From positions 1 through 64,000 of the forward strand of contig JAEEIU010000001.1 of the NCBI GenBank assembly GCA_016281495.1: DNA of 64,000 nucleotides, in the 5' to 3' direction. Under the pieces are notes generated by a model, which saw only the letters and a program-made list of their open reading frames with translations, did not search any database and was not told the DNA's origin. Below, in pieces: positions 24,304-32,651 of this stretch (the first letter of the stretch is position 1; each line of letters starts with the position of its first letter). The translations under genes and the position numbers were made by a program. The DNA is from Treponema sp. Its GTDB lineage: Bacteria > Spirochaetota > Spirochaetia > Treponematales > Treponemataceae.

Positions 24304-25185
24304 ATGAAGAAAACCATTTACAAAGCCATCATTCTTATTAACTCATTATTTACCACCCTAATATTTTTAGGATGTAAGACGACTGAAATCAACATAAGAA
24401 ATTACAGTCCTGTTGCCATAGCAAGCGTTTATTGCAACCCATCCGTTCCATGGTACACTGACGATCCAACCGCTCCAGATGCGACAAATCCTGGTGTCTT
24501 AAGCAATATGGTCAACAATTCACTTAATAAAAACAACCCGGAACTGATTACATTAAACGAACGCATAGACAGCGCCGCAGAATCCTTGTGTGGCATTCTT
24601 GAAGACAATGGCATAGATGTACTTGATGCTTCCGAACTTGCACAAAAGGGCATTAACAAACAATCTTCCATGGCATGGCTTGATGTCCTAAGTTCGGATG
24701 TACCAGCCTCAGGATATAAGGCTCTTGGCAATGGCGGTAAATCCAGAAACCGAAAGATAGCAGAGGAATGTGGAGCACAGAGCCTTCTTTTTGCACATTT
24801 TGTTTTCCAAAAGAAAAAAGTCCCGATAGGACATTTTGACAAGGCTGTGGCCGCAATGGTAACTTTAAAGATTTATGTTTGTGATGCCCAAGGCAATAAG
24901 TTACTTTCAAAATCATACGAAGCCACCTCATCAGAAAACACCAGATACAAGAATGGAAATTGGGATCAACAGGCAGTCTGTGATTTCTTCCCATCCGTCA
25001 TAGAAAACGTCATAAATCAGTTTGTAAAGGATTATGTCCCTGTGGATTCCTCCGAAGTTATCCAGGAAACCACACCAAGCGATTCAATAACCCCCGAATA
25101 TTCTACGTCTATTCCCATTCCAGAATCTTTCAAGTCAGAAAAAACCGATATCTCCAATCCAACTTCTACTACACCGAGTTTCTAG
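24304..25185 (+). CDS. Predicted lipoprotein of unknown function, 293 aa
   Basis: Signal peptide with lipobox IFLGC at residues 20-24. The mature domain includes ISVY-like strand IASVYCNPSVPWYTDD, LNERIDSAAESLCGILEDNG, IAEECGAQSLLFAHFVFQ and AVAAMVTLKIYVCDAQGNKL, an alpha/beta arrangement seen in periplasmic lipoproteins that sense or assemble envelope parts. The family is not identified. A Ser/Thr/Pro-rich tail ends the protein. The ATG follows a terminator within 14 nt, so no ordinary promoter fits between; expression would need readthrough. A 30-codon frame with its own ribosome site follows 11 nt after its stop. Confidence 0.7.
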   Translation: MKKTIYKAIILINSLFTTLIFLGCKTTEINIRNYSPVAIASVYCNPSVPWYTDDPTAPDATNPGVLSNMVNNSLNKNNPELITLNERIDSAAESLCGILEDNGIDVLDASELAQKGINKQSSMAWLDVLSSDVPASGYKALGNGGKSRNRKIAEECGAQSLLFAHFVFQKKKVPIGHFDKAVAAMVTLKIYVCDAQGNKLLSKSYEATSSENTRYKNGNWDQQAVCDFFPSVIENVINQFVKDYVPVDSSEVIQETTPSDSITPEYSTSIPIPESFKSEKTDISNPTSTTPSF

Positions 25186-25196
25186 GGAGATACAGC

Positions 25197-25289
25197 ATGA
25201 AGAAAATAATTAAAGCTGGAATAATCATTGGGGCTGTCATAGTCGTTTTATTCCTATTCGTCGTTATGATAGATATCGCAGGCATCTGA
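25197..25289 (+). CDS. Small one-helix membrane peptide, 30 aa
   Basis: ATG 25197 is preceded by AGGGAGA at a good distance. The product is MKKIIKAGIIIGAVIVVLFL followed by FVVMIDIAGI, a basic start and one transmembrane helix. It is co-directional with the lipoprotein gene upstream. The end coincides with the border of the Rpn remnant (25286), so it may be a natural micropeptide or the stub of a longer membrane gene cut by rearrangement. Confidence 0.45.
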   Translation: MKKIIKAGIIIGAVIVVLFLFVVMIDIAGI

Positions 25290-25402
25290 GTCATGTACAG
25301 CTTCCTCCACTTCAGGTTTTTCTTGGCGAAGTTCTCCTTTTCCTCAATGGATTTGGTCAGCTCGTTTCCAGCATAATGTTCCTTCAAATATCTAAAGAAA
25401 CG
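25286..25402 (-). pseudogene. Rpn-family nuclease remnant
   Basis: On the minus strand RFFRYLKEHYAGNELTKSIE and the following EEKENFAKKNLKWRKLYMTQ match residues about 176-215 of the intact Rpn protein at 3510-4358 (NFFKYLKEHSAQSDLTKSIE; WRKQYMTWEQ). Only about 39 codons survive. The 5' side joins a dispersed box-plus-hairpin repeat and the 3' side meets the 30-codon frame. Confidence 0.75.
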
Positions 25403-25430
25403 ACGTAATCGTTTCGAATCCGCGTGACAA
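25397..25430 (-). repeat. Dispersed box-plus-hairpin repeat, copy 7
   Basis: Minus strand: TTGTCACGCGGATTCG (25430-25415), then the hairpin GAAACGA/TCGTTTC (25397-25415) with a five-base loop. It abuts the Rpn remnant. A second imperfect hairpin built on CCCAC/GTGGG lies at about 25431-25462, near the end of the ABC permease gene. Confidence 0.65.
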
Positions 25431-25497
25431 CCCCACCACACACATTAGTCATTGTGGCGTGGGAGTTGTTGATGTGAAATGAGATCGGAATATGACT

Positions 25498-26100
25498 TTA
25501 TTTATCTTTCTTTGTATAGATTGCGATGGTCAGAGGGACGCTCAAAAGGCAAAGTGCAAAGGAACCTGCCATGACTATGTAAAAAGTCGGGGACCTGTAG
25601 TTAAACAGCTCTGTCCTTGAAAGGCCTGTCCATATACCGAATGCAACACCAACAATCACAAGGCTCACAATCATGCAGACTGTACGTCCTACTTGAGATG
25701 ATACCGCAAAATTAATGGGCATAGTGACCGCAATGTAAATAAACAGCATAATAAGCTGCATCAACAGCGTGCCAATCAATCCGCTTGCAAAAACATCAAT
25801 ATCCATCACAAAGGTACCGACAACCATGCCCAAGGCAGTAAATACAAGAGCGGCACCCAGACCTATAAGCACGAGCACATATTTCTCCAATACCACAGTG
25901 GCACTGCTGATCGGCATCATGCTAACAAGACGGTTGAATTTTGTAAGCTCATCCTGATTTATTACAAGAATCGGAAGCATAAGCACATAAATCATTCCAA
26001 TGTACATAGAGCCTGACCATGAGGACAGCAGGGAGAAGACGGCTATAAATATCAGAAAGAACGTTACAGTCTTTAGATCCTTAATTAACAGCGCTTTCAT
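25498..26100 (-). CDS. ABC-2 type transporter permease, 200 aa
   Basis: Six hydrophobic segments with the short N-terminal MKALLIKDLKTVTFFLIFIA typical of small ABC-2 permeases (YtrC-like group). Conserved regions include LPILVINQDELTKFNRLVSMMPISS and KYVLVLIGLGAALVF. It would form a dimeric channel with the ATPase whose gene overlaps its start by about 20 nt. Substrate unknown. Such pairs are often near a GntR regulator; none is seen here. Confidence 0.85.
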   Translation of the reverse strand: MKALLIKDLKTVTFFLIFIAVFSLLSSWSGSMYIGMIYVLMLPILVINQDELTKFNRLVSMMPISSATVVLEKYVLVLIGLGAALVFTALGMVVGTFVMDIDVFASGLIGTLLMQLIMLFIYIAVTMPINFAVSSQVGRTVCMIVSLVIVGVAFGIWTGLSRTELFNYRSPTFYIVMAGSFALCLLSVPLTIAIYTKKDK

Positions 26101-26827
26101 TTTTCTTTACCTCCTTTGCACACCAGATGATGTAATCCTCAAGATTATCAAAATTCTTTTCCTTAACCTTTGCCATCACGGCGTCTTTTTCTTCAAAGAA
26201 CAAAATCTTTCCATGGTGAATGTAGGCGACATAATCACATATTTTTTGAATGTCGCTTATGATATGTGAAGAGAACAAAATTGAATTACCCTCTTCATGG
26301 GCAAATTTACTCAGGGTTTCAACAATCTCATCACGAACCAGGGGGTCAAGTCCACCAGTAGGTTCATCAAGCACCAGAAGTTTTGCATTATGAGAAAGTG
26401 CAAGTGCGAGTGCTAGCTTCATTTTTTGTCCGCGGGAAATCTGCCTTATGTTCTTTTTTAACGGAAGTTCAAATTCCTTTATCAGCTGAACATATTTTTC
26501 ATGATTCCAGTTTTTATATGCCGCACGGAAAATCGGCTCCATGTCCTTTACCTTTAGAACAGGAAGGCATGCCTCGTCAAGAACAATACCGACAGACTGC
26601 TTTACTTCAGAAAATGCCCGGTCCTTGGTATTATCAACTCCCATAACCGTTATGGAACCTGAATTATAGGAACACGAACCCATTATAGAGCGAATCAAAG
26701 TGGTTTTACCTGCTCCGTTTTCGCCTACAAGACCAACAATTTTACCTTCGGGAACATCAAAAGAGATGTCAGACAAAGTAAAGTCCTTGTACTTTTTAGT
26801 TACATTCTTTATCTCAATAGCATTCAT
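26081..26827 (-). CDS. ABC transporter ATP-binding protein, 248 aa
   Basis: Walker A GENGAGKTT, Q-loop region, signature ISRGQKMKLALALAL, Walker B KLLVLDEPTGGLDP and a switch His in SSHIISD. The signature begins S-R-G-Q, close to the S-G-G-Q form. It powers the ABC-2 permease encoded next. ATG 26827 is preferred over the upstream TTG at 26863: the -10 box (26835-26840) would lie inside the longer version, and the transcript should begin at the ATG. It is divergent from the acyltransferase gene. Confidence 0.9.
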   Translation of the reverse strand: MNAIEIKNVTKKYKDFTLSDISFDVPEGKIVGLVGENGAGKTTLIRSIMGSCSYNSGSITVMGVDNTKDRAFSEVKQSVGIVLDEACLPVLKVKDMEPIFRAAYKNWNHEKYVQLIKEFELPLKKNIRQISRGQKMKLALALALSHNAKLLVLDEPTGGLDPLVRDEIVETLSKFAHEEGNSILFSSHIISDIQKICDYVAYIHHGKILFFEEKDAVMAKVKEKNFDNLEDYIIWCAKEVKKNESAVN

Positions 26828-26834
26828 GTTTTTA

Positions 26835-26863
26835 AGTATATAGACTTTCAGCCCCAGTTTCAA
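26835..26863 (-). promoter_or_regulatory. Promoter of the ABC transporter operon, probably leaderless
   Basis: Minus strand TTGAAA (26863-26858), 17-nt spacer, TATACT (26840-26835), then 7 nt and the ATG at 26827. No ribosome site is present. Confidence 0.75.
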
Positions 26864-26912
26864 GATATTGATTTTTCACCGGCTTTTTGCCTTCATACTT
26901 TAACTTTCTCTA

Positions 26913-26941
26913 TTGATTTTCTACCCCTTTTTTCTTACAAT
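26913..26941 (+). promoter_or_regulatory. Promoter of the acyltransferase gene, probably leaderless
   Basis: TTGATT (26913-26918), 17-nt spacer, TACAAT (26936-26941), then 6 nt and ATG 26948. It is divergent from the promoter at 26835-26863. Confidence 0.75.
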
Positions 26942-26947
26942 GGAATT

Positions 26948-27769
26948 ATGAACCAAGAGCACATTGTTAAGGAAGGAACTTACATACCGGTTCCGCTTGA
27001 TCAATATCCCGATATTCCAGACCAGCCGATGTTCAACCCAAAGATTGTGCGACATGTGGAACTAGACGAAAACTATCCGTATCTGGACAAATCATTTAAA
27101 GCCCGCTTTATGAATTTCTTGTTTTACTTGGGAATTTTCATAATGGTCTTCCCCGTCCACCGCATACGTTACGGCTTACAGATAAAGGGACGCAGCAACA
27201 TACGCAAAAACAAAAAGCTCTTTTCTAACGGTGCAATGACAGTGTGCAACCATGTCTACAAATGGGATTACCTTGCAATACTTCAAGCCATAAAATACCG
27301 CAAGATGTGGTTCCCAGCACGAGGAGCAAACATGAACGGTACCGACGCAGGCCTGATCAGAAACGTTGGCGGCATCCCGATTCCAGAAAGCATGGCAGGC
27401 CTCAGGAAATTCAAGGAGGCCTTTGACGAACTCCACGCAAAAAAGAAATGGATACACATTTTCCCGGAATCCTGCAGGTGGGAATGGTACGAGCCAATCC
27501 GTCCGTTCAAGCTGGGTTCTTTTTCAATGGCAGTGCGCTATAATCTTCCGGTCATCCCCATGGTCATCACCTACCGTAAGCCAACTGGCATCTACAAGCT
27601 TTTAAAAGTCAAGCATCCCCTTACGACAATCACCATAGGCGAACCAATTGTCCATGATTCAACAATGACACGAAAAGACGCTTCCCTAAAGCTTTTGCAG
27701 GAGGCTCATAAATGCATGTGTGATCTTGCGGGAATAGAAAAAAACGGTTGGAAAGATCTGGGTAATTAA
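26948..27769 (+). CDS. 1-acyl-sn-glycerol-3-phosphate acyltransferase-like protein, 273 aa
   Basis: PlsC-type acyltransferase. Motif I is NHVYKWDY (H-x4-D), motif III FPESCRWEWYEP and motif IV-like VIPMVITYRKPTG. A hydrophobic membrane-binding stretch (FLFYLGIFIMVFPVHRI) precedes motif I. It moves acyl chains to a glycerol-phosphate or related acceptor at the inner membrane. It differs from housekeeping PlsC in the Cys of FPESC where Gly is usual. It converges with the HAD gene of the LolA/MMPL/GH3 operon with 6 nt between stops, so it may serve that lipid locus; this is inference. Confidence 0.85.
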   Translation: MNQEHIVKEGTYIPVPLDQYPDIPDQPMFNPKIVRHVELDENYPYLDKSFKARFMNFLFYLGIFIMVFPVHRIRYGLQIKGRSNIRKNKKLFSNGAMTVCNHVYKWDYLAILQAIKYRKMWFPARGANMNGTDAGLIRNVGGIPIPESMAGLRKFKEAFDELHAKKKWIHIFPESCRWEWYEPIRPFKLGSFSMAVRYNLPVIPMVITYRKPTGIYKLLKVKHPLTTITIGEPIVHDSTMTRKDASLKLLQEAHKCMCDLAGIEKNGWKDLGN

Positions 27770-27775
27770 AAACAG

Positions 27776-28459
27776 TTAAAGCTCAAATTCTTTTTCTGCC
27801 CATTGGGTGAATTGTTCCCAGCTTACAGCCTGACCACCCTTCTTTGGTTTTTTGTCAGTGATTTGAATGAACTTCATACCGCAGTTTCTCGCACCCTCTC
27901 CGTCGGTGTCATCCCTGTCTCCAATCACCAGACATTCCTCCGGGGCAACAGAAAGTGCGCTTGCAATCTCAAGGAATGCCCTTTTTGCCGGTTTAAGGCA
28001 GCCGAATTCCTGAGCAGAATATATTTTGGTAAATAATGACACTAATTCCTGATCCATGCCGACAGCAAGCATCCTCTTCTCAACAAAAGAGTAATCAGAA
28101 AGGACACCCATGCTTATGCCTTTTTTCTTTAATTTCATAATGAAATCTTTAAGGCCGTCACGGATTTTATAACTTTTCTCAAGGACCTTTGTCATTGTCT
28201 TTTCTACATAGGTCTGATACCATTTGAAGTTTTCTTCTCCTGCCAAATGGGTCAGTTTTGACATTCGCTTATTATATTCAGCCTCAAATTCCTTTGTTGT
28301 TCCAAAGTCCATTCCACGCAGCTGCTTGCGTATAACACGGTCCGCCCGAATCCTGAACATATGATATGGTTCACGAAGGACAAGCCTTATGGGTATAAGG
28401 GTAAAATCATAAAGAGTTCCATCAAAATCAAAAATGATAGCCTTAACAGAAGATGCCAT
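27776..28459 (-). CDS. HAD-superfamily phosphatase-like hydrolase, 227 aa
   Basis: HAD fold with motif I DFDGTLYD (nucleophile Asp), motif II Ser in GVLSDYSFVEKR, Lys in FGCLKPAKRAF and motif IV VIGDRDDTDGEGARNCG. A helical cap follows motif I. It resembles phosphoglycolate phosphatase/beta-phosphoglucomutase relatives, but the substrate is unknown. ATG 28459 is chosen so that motif I is near the N terminus; the ribosome site is weak. It is last in the LolA/MMPL/GH3 operon. Confidence 0.8.
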   Translation of the reverse strand: MASSVKAIIFDFDGTLYDFTLIPIRLVLREPYHMFRIRADRVIRKQLRGMDFGTTKEFEAEYNKRMSKLTHLAGEENFKWYQTYVEKTMTKVLEKSYKIRDGLKDFIMKLKKKGISMGVLSDYSFVEKRMLAVGMDQELVSLFTKIYSAQEFGCLKPAKRAFLEIASALSVAPEECLVIGDRDDTDGEGARNCGMKFIQITDKKPKKGGQAVSWEQFTQWAEKEFEL

Positions 28460-28541
28460 ATTCAAATCCAAAAGCACATACAGTTGAAGGATTGCCCAAA
28501 GAGCAGTGCAAATCAGGCAGTCCCCCAACCTTAATCATACA

Positions 28542-30242
28542 TTATTCCTGAACCAATTCCTTGAACATTGCATGGCGTTTTTCGTCCTGCATCAAGAGGT
28601 TCATCTTGAACTGACCGTCTCTTGCACCCTGTTCAAGTGCAGCCATCTTGTAAAGCTCATAGGCATTTTCCTTCATCAAATGACCGATTGGTTCATTGAC
28701 GCGGAAAGAATCCCTCTTTGCCTCATACTCTACGTTTATTTTCTTGAGTTTTTCGTCAACAAGTTTTGTAAACTCATCAACCTTGTCCTTTGTCATTCCC
28801 GGTGTCTGGAAATCATAATAGAAATGATAAAGTGATTTGTCTATATCAGCAAAACCGACATAGAAACGTGTCTTGATGCCAGACTGTTCCTCGGCTTCCT
28901 TTACAGCGGCCATAAACTGCCTTTCGTGGAGCTTTTCACCAGTCATGCTTACGATTCCGTTTACCTTCTGAATGAACTGGAATGTCGGAATTGAATTGTA
29001 ATGACCGGTTACCTCTATCATGTCGCTCATGTTGTAGCGGTAAAGTCCTGAATATGTCGTAATGTAGATCAGATAGCGCTTTCCAACCTCAAGCTCATGC
29101 AGGCGGTAGAATTTAGGATTCGGATTCTCATTCTCCATATCCTCAGCACTTGTAAACTCAAAGAAGTGGTAATGTGTAAACGGAACTGTGTCGTCTTTTC
29201 CGTTCATGACAAGACCTGCACGGCATTCTGATGCAAAATAGCCGAATTCCTGATGCAGCATGTTCTTTGGGAAATAATTGTTGAATTTGTCCATATAGAC
29301 ATGTGTATTTCCACACTTCCAGCTTGTAAGGAACTGAATGTCAGGCCAATAGTACTTTGGAAGAACCTGACCATATTTAGCCTTAAGCTCACGAAGCTCT
29401 TTTGCCCTTTCCGGATTTGGAGAATACTTTGACTCAAGTTCAGCACGAATCTCCGGCTCTATCTCAAATTTTGTGGATAATGTTCCCTTTTCAATGTCGT
29501 TTACCATTTCGTCATAGTTCTCGTCCACGGTCTTCTGCAGTTCAAGAATAGTAGAAGGATTACATGCAACAAGGGAAGTTACGTTCTGCTCAATTCCAGT
29601 TCTCATCAGGGCATAGTTTCTTGCGCGATAGCTTGAAATGGCAAAGATGGAACGAGGTGCAGAATAAAGGCACTTTATGAATTCAGGACAGTCTCGCTGG
29701 GTAACACCAGAAACAGAGCCACATACTGTTCCGTCTGGAGCATGAGTTTCAACATCCTTTCCTACGATAGAAACACATTTTCCCCAGTATACTCTTGGCC
29801 TGTGCATCATGAATGTATAAAGCCATACCTTTGTCATCTTGCTGAAAACTTCAGAATAATAGCGCTCTGTTATCGGAATCCACTTTGGTTCTTTTGTTGT
29901 ACCGCTTGTTGTTGCATACATCATAGGCTTTCCGGGGAACAAAATGTTCTCCTCACCATGCTTATGGCGTTCAATAAATGGACGGAAATCCTCATAATCA
30001 CATACAGGTTGATTTTTCAGCCAGCGTGCATAGAGTTCATCCCCATCTGCAGCTTCAAGAATCTGTGCATAATTGTGGGCTTTTCCCCATTCTGTGTCCT
30101 TTGCAAATTCCAAGATACCACGCAAAGTCTGTTCTTCCGTGGCCTTGCAGTTTTTTGCAGCCTTGTTCAACTGTTTGGTATATTTCCTACCAACCCAGCC
30201 CAGAGCAAAGTTAATCAACCATGCATTCTTCTCTTTTTTCAT
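28542..30242 (-). CDS. GH3-family acyl-adenylating amido synthetase-like protein, 566 aa
   Basis: Full-length member of the GH3 auxin-responsive promoter family (ANL-like fold). ATP/AMP motif 1 is ATTSGTTKEPKWIPIT, motif 2 FGYFASECRAGL (Y-x-x-S-E form) and motif 3 YSGLYRYNMSDMIEVTG. The plant enzymes activate a carboxylic acid with ATP and join it to an amino acid. Bacterial members are mostly uncharacterised. The RBS AGGGG precedes ATG 30242. It lies 33 nt after the MMPL exporter gene and before a HAD phosphatase gene, which implies a product that is exported or inserted into the envelope. Substrates cannot be told. Confidence 0.88.
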   Translation of the reverse strand: MKKEKNAWLINFALGWVGRKYTKQLNKAAKNCKATEEQTLRGILEFAKDTEWGKAHNYAQILEAADGDELYARWLKNQPVCDYEDFRPFIERHKHGEENILFPGKPMMYATTSGTTKEPKWIPITERYYSEVFSKMTKVWLYTFMMHRPRVYWGKCVSIVGKDVETHAPDGTVCGSVSGVTQRDCPEFIKCLYSAPRSIFAISSYRARNYALMRTGIEQNVTSLVACNPSTILELQKTVDENYDEMVNDIEKGTLSTKFEIEPEIRAELESKYSPNPERAKELRELKAKYGQVLPKYYWPDIQFLTSWKCGNTHVYMDKFNNYFPKNMLHQEFGYFASECRAGLVMNGKDDTVPFTHYHFFEFTSAEDMENENPNPKFYRLHELEVGKRYLIYITTYSGLYRYNMSDMIEVTGHYNSIPTFQFIQKVNGIVSMTGEKLHERQFMAAVKEAEEQSGIKTRFYVGFADIDKSLYHFYYDFQTPGMTKDKVDEFTKLVDEKLKKINVEYEAKRDSFRVNEPIGHLMKENAYELYKMAALEQGARDGQFKMNLLMQDEKRHAMFKELVQE

Positions 30243-30275
30243 AAAGCAACCCCTTATTTTTTTTTACTCTCCATA

Positions 30276-32651
30276 TCAAAATAAAGTACAAACAAATGCA
30301 CTAATCAAACCTAAGAATATCGTAAGTCCGATAGTATGAACCGGAACAAAAGTACTGAATGCCAAAGCCCCAAATGACAATGCAGTAGTCAGGAACGAAA
30401 GGAAAATGGCAAATGGCTCAAGTTTTGGCATTCCATTTTGAACCAAGCCCTTTTTCTCACGCTTGATGTTTTCAATCATGTAGATGATGTAATCCAATCC
30501 CAGTCCGAATACCAGAATCATTCCGGTAATGCCAAAGAACTCTATTGACTGCCCGATCATCATGCTCATTGCAAGAATTACAAGAACACTCAAAAGCGGT
30601 ATCGAAGCTATCTTTAACGTATGTTTCCAGCCGTAGAAGAATTTAAGGACAACAAGAATCAAAAGATATGCTATTGCAAACATTATGATTACAATCAAAG
30701 TCAAATGATCAAGTCCAAGCCCCAGATCCTTCATCTTGTTTTCATAGATTACGTTGTCACCTTTCTCTGCGGCTATCTTTATATATTCATCCCTTGACAG
30801 TTCCCTAACGGGCATCACGACAGAATAATACTCATCCTCAATCTGCCCAAGCCACAACATTGACACAAGCGAAGAAACAGACTCCGGAAGCTCACAACCC
30901 GGCAACAGATAATTCTCCTCGGAAGAATCAAATACCTCTGCAAGATACTGTTCCTCTCCTTCCTCATAGCCAAGCATTTCATACTGTCCTGGTGCCAGAT
31001 CCAAGAGTGTTCTTGCGGCCTCCCGGGATTTTTTCTGATGCGCTATTGAAGGTATAAAACGGCTGGTGGCAAGGTATCCGCTGCCCTCCTTTCCCCTGCC
31101 AAACTCATTCAGGCGCTGGCATACGAATTCCTCAATCTGCAACAGTTCTTCCTCTGTTTTTGCATGAAGAATGAACCAACCCCTAGGATCGTATTGAGTA
31201 ACCTCTGTAACAGTCAGGTCATCTTCCTTCAGGCGGCCTTCCATAACATAAAGCTTGTACATGTCGTTGTGAATGTTCATATTCTTATGATTCACAGCAA
31301 TTATGATTCCTGTTATCAGGATAAAGGCACATGTCACAATAAGGGTAAGGTGTTTTTTCTGTGCTAGTGTTGAATGCTTATAGAACTTTATTACCGGGAT
31401 TTTGCGCTTGTTTTCCTGTGGCAGCTTAAACAACGGATAAATACAAATGACGGACAGGAAAGAACTCATGATGCCGGTCATGGAGAAAACGCCCATCTGC
31501 TTGAGCAAATCAAAAGGAGCAAACAGCAGGATAAAATAACAGATTTCTGTGGAAACAAGCGAAAGAGCAAGCCCCTTGAACAAAAACTTCCTTACTGAAG
31601 CACCGGAATCCAATGCAAGATTAGCCTTCCAGTTGACAAAGTAATGCAGGCTGTAGTCGATACAAGAACCTATTAAAGACGTTCCCAAAACAAGGGTAAG
31701 GATATGAAGCCTGCCATAGACAAAATGCGTTGCGGAAAATGCCGTTGCCAGAGAAACAAAAATTGAAGCAACAGAGGCAACAAGAGGCAAACCACTTCTG
31801 AAAACCAGAAGCAAGATCAAAATAACTATGGACAGGGAAATCGTTGATATAAGTCCTATCTCATTTATAGCAGAAGTTGAACTTTTATGGCTGTGGAAAG
31901 CTGTACCTGAATATACAAAACGGATACCATCTTTTTCCAAAGGCCCACATACCGAATAAATTGCCGTAATTCCATTGTCTTTGCTTGCAATTGCAGTACC
32001 CTCTTTATTAAGGGTACCCCGAAGCATTACATACCATTTACCCTGATATTCAGAAGCAAGAACACCATCCTTAGCCGTCATGGAAGTTCCAGCATCCTGA
32101 ATTCCTGCAAGATAGCCTGTTACAGCATCTTCATCAAGCAAAAATGGATCCTCATCCAGATAAGAAAGGGAAGACAGCGTAAATGAACCGTATGCCTTGG
32201 AAATTGCACTGTCTGCAAAACTCTGGCGGCCTTCTTCTGTAGAAAGCTCTTGAATAGCCTCATCATCCAAAAGGTTCCAGCGGTAATCATGAACAAAATC
32301 TTCTATGCTGGCAATTGCGTTGCTACCCGCATAGAGGCTCAGTGAAGTGAAAAAACGATTATCCTTTAACTGATTGTAGACAAGTTCTGCGGTTGCCTTG
32401 GCTTCCTCAAAATCCTCGTGGGAAACCAAGACAAAGACATTTTGCGATGTTGCATCCGAAAGCCTTTCATCAGCCTCACCCATTGCTGGTCCAAGGGTTG
32501 ATGTCGGAAGCATATGAAAAAGGTCACTGTCAATGTACAGCTTTTTACCAAAAACAATCGACAGTGCAAAAGATAAAATAATAACCATGTGGAAAACGAG
32601 CCACATGGTTACATAAAAACTATTTTTTGGCGAAAAGGGCTTTTTCTGCAT
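30276..32651 (-). CDS. MMPL/RND-family lipid exporter, 791 aa
   Basis: Two halves, each with one N-terminal helix, a large periplasmic domain and a block of five helices, as in MMPL/HpnN-type RND proteins. Half one has LVLGTSLIGSCIDYSLHYFVNW and half two has MILVFGLGLDYIIYMIENIKRE, the G-x-x-x-D-Y signature of proton-coupled lipid exporters. ATG 32651 (MQKKPFSPKN) is chosen because AGAGG stands before it; the upstream frame start would lie deeper inside the LolA gene. It overlaps the LolA gene by 32 nt, so they are coupled. Together they should carry a lipid out of the inner membrane. Confidence 0.88.
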   Translation of the reverse strand: MQKKPFSPKNSFYVTMWLVFHMVIILSFALSIVFGKKLYIDSDLFHMLPTSTLGPAMGEADERLSDATSQNVFVLVSHEDFEEAKATAELVYNQLKDNRFFTSLSLYAGSNAIASIEDFVHDYRWNLLDDEAIQELSTEEGRQSFADSAISKAYGSFTLSSLSYLDEDPFLLDEDAVTGYLAGIQDAGTSMTAKDGVLASEYQGKWYVMLRGTLNKEGTAIASKDNGITAIYSVCGPLEKDGIRFVYSGTAFHSHKSSTSAINEIGLISTISLSIVILILLLVFRSGLPLVASVASIFVSLATAFSATHFVYGRLHILTLVLGTSLIGSCIDYSLHYFVNWKANLALDSGASVRKFLFKGLALSLVSTEICYFILLFAPFDLLKQMGVFSMTGIMSSFLSVICIYPLFKLPQENKRKIPVIKFYKHSTLAQKKHLTLIVTCAFILITGIIIAVNHKNMNIHNDMYKLYVMEGRLKEDDLTVTEVTQYDPRGWFILHAKTEEELLQIEEFVCQRLNEFGRGKEGSGYLATSRFIPSIAHQKKSREAARTLLDLAPGQYEMLGYEEGEEQYLAEVFDSSEENYLLPGCELPESVSSLVSMLWLGQIEDEYYSVVMPVRELSRDEYIKIAAEKGDNVIYENKMKDLGLGLDHLTLIVIIMFAIAYLLILVVLKFFYGWKHTLKIASIPLLSVLVILAMSMMIGQSIEFFGITGMILVFGLGLDYIIYMIENIKREKKGLVQNGMPKLEPFAIFLSFLTTALSFGALAFSTFVPVHTIGLTIFLGLISAFVCTLF

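Noticed and set aside
25169-25441. 90-aa minus-strand protein
   Set aside because: Only the part at 25286-25402 matches the Rpn family; the ends are read through the lipoprotein region and the repeat, so it is a remnant, not a gene.
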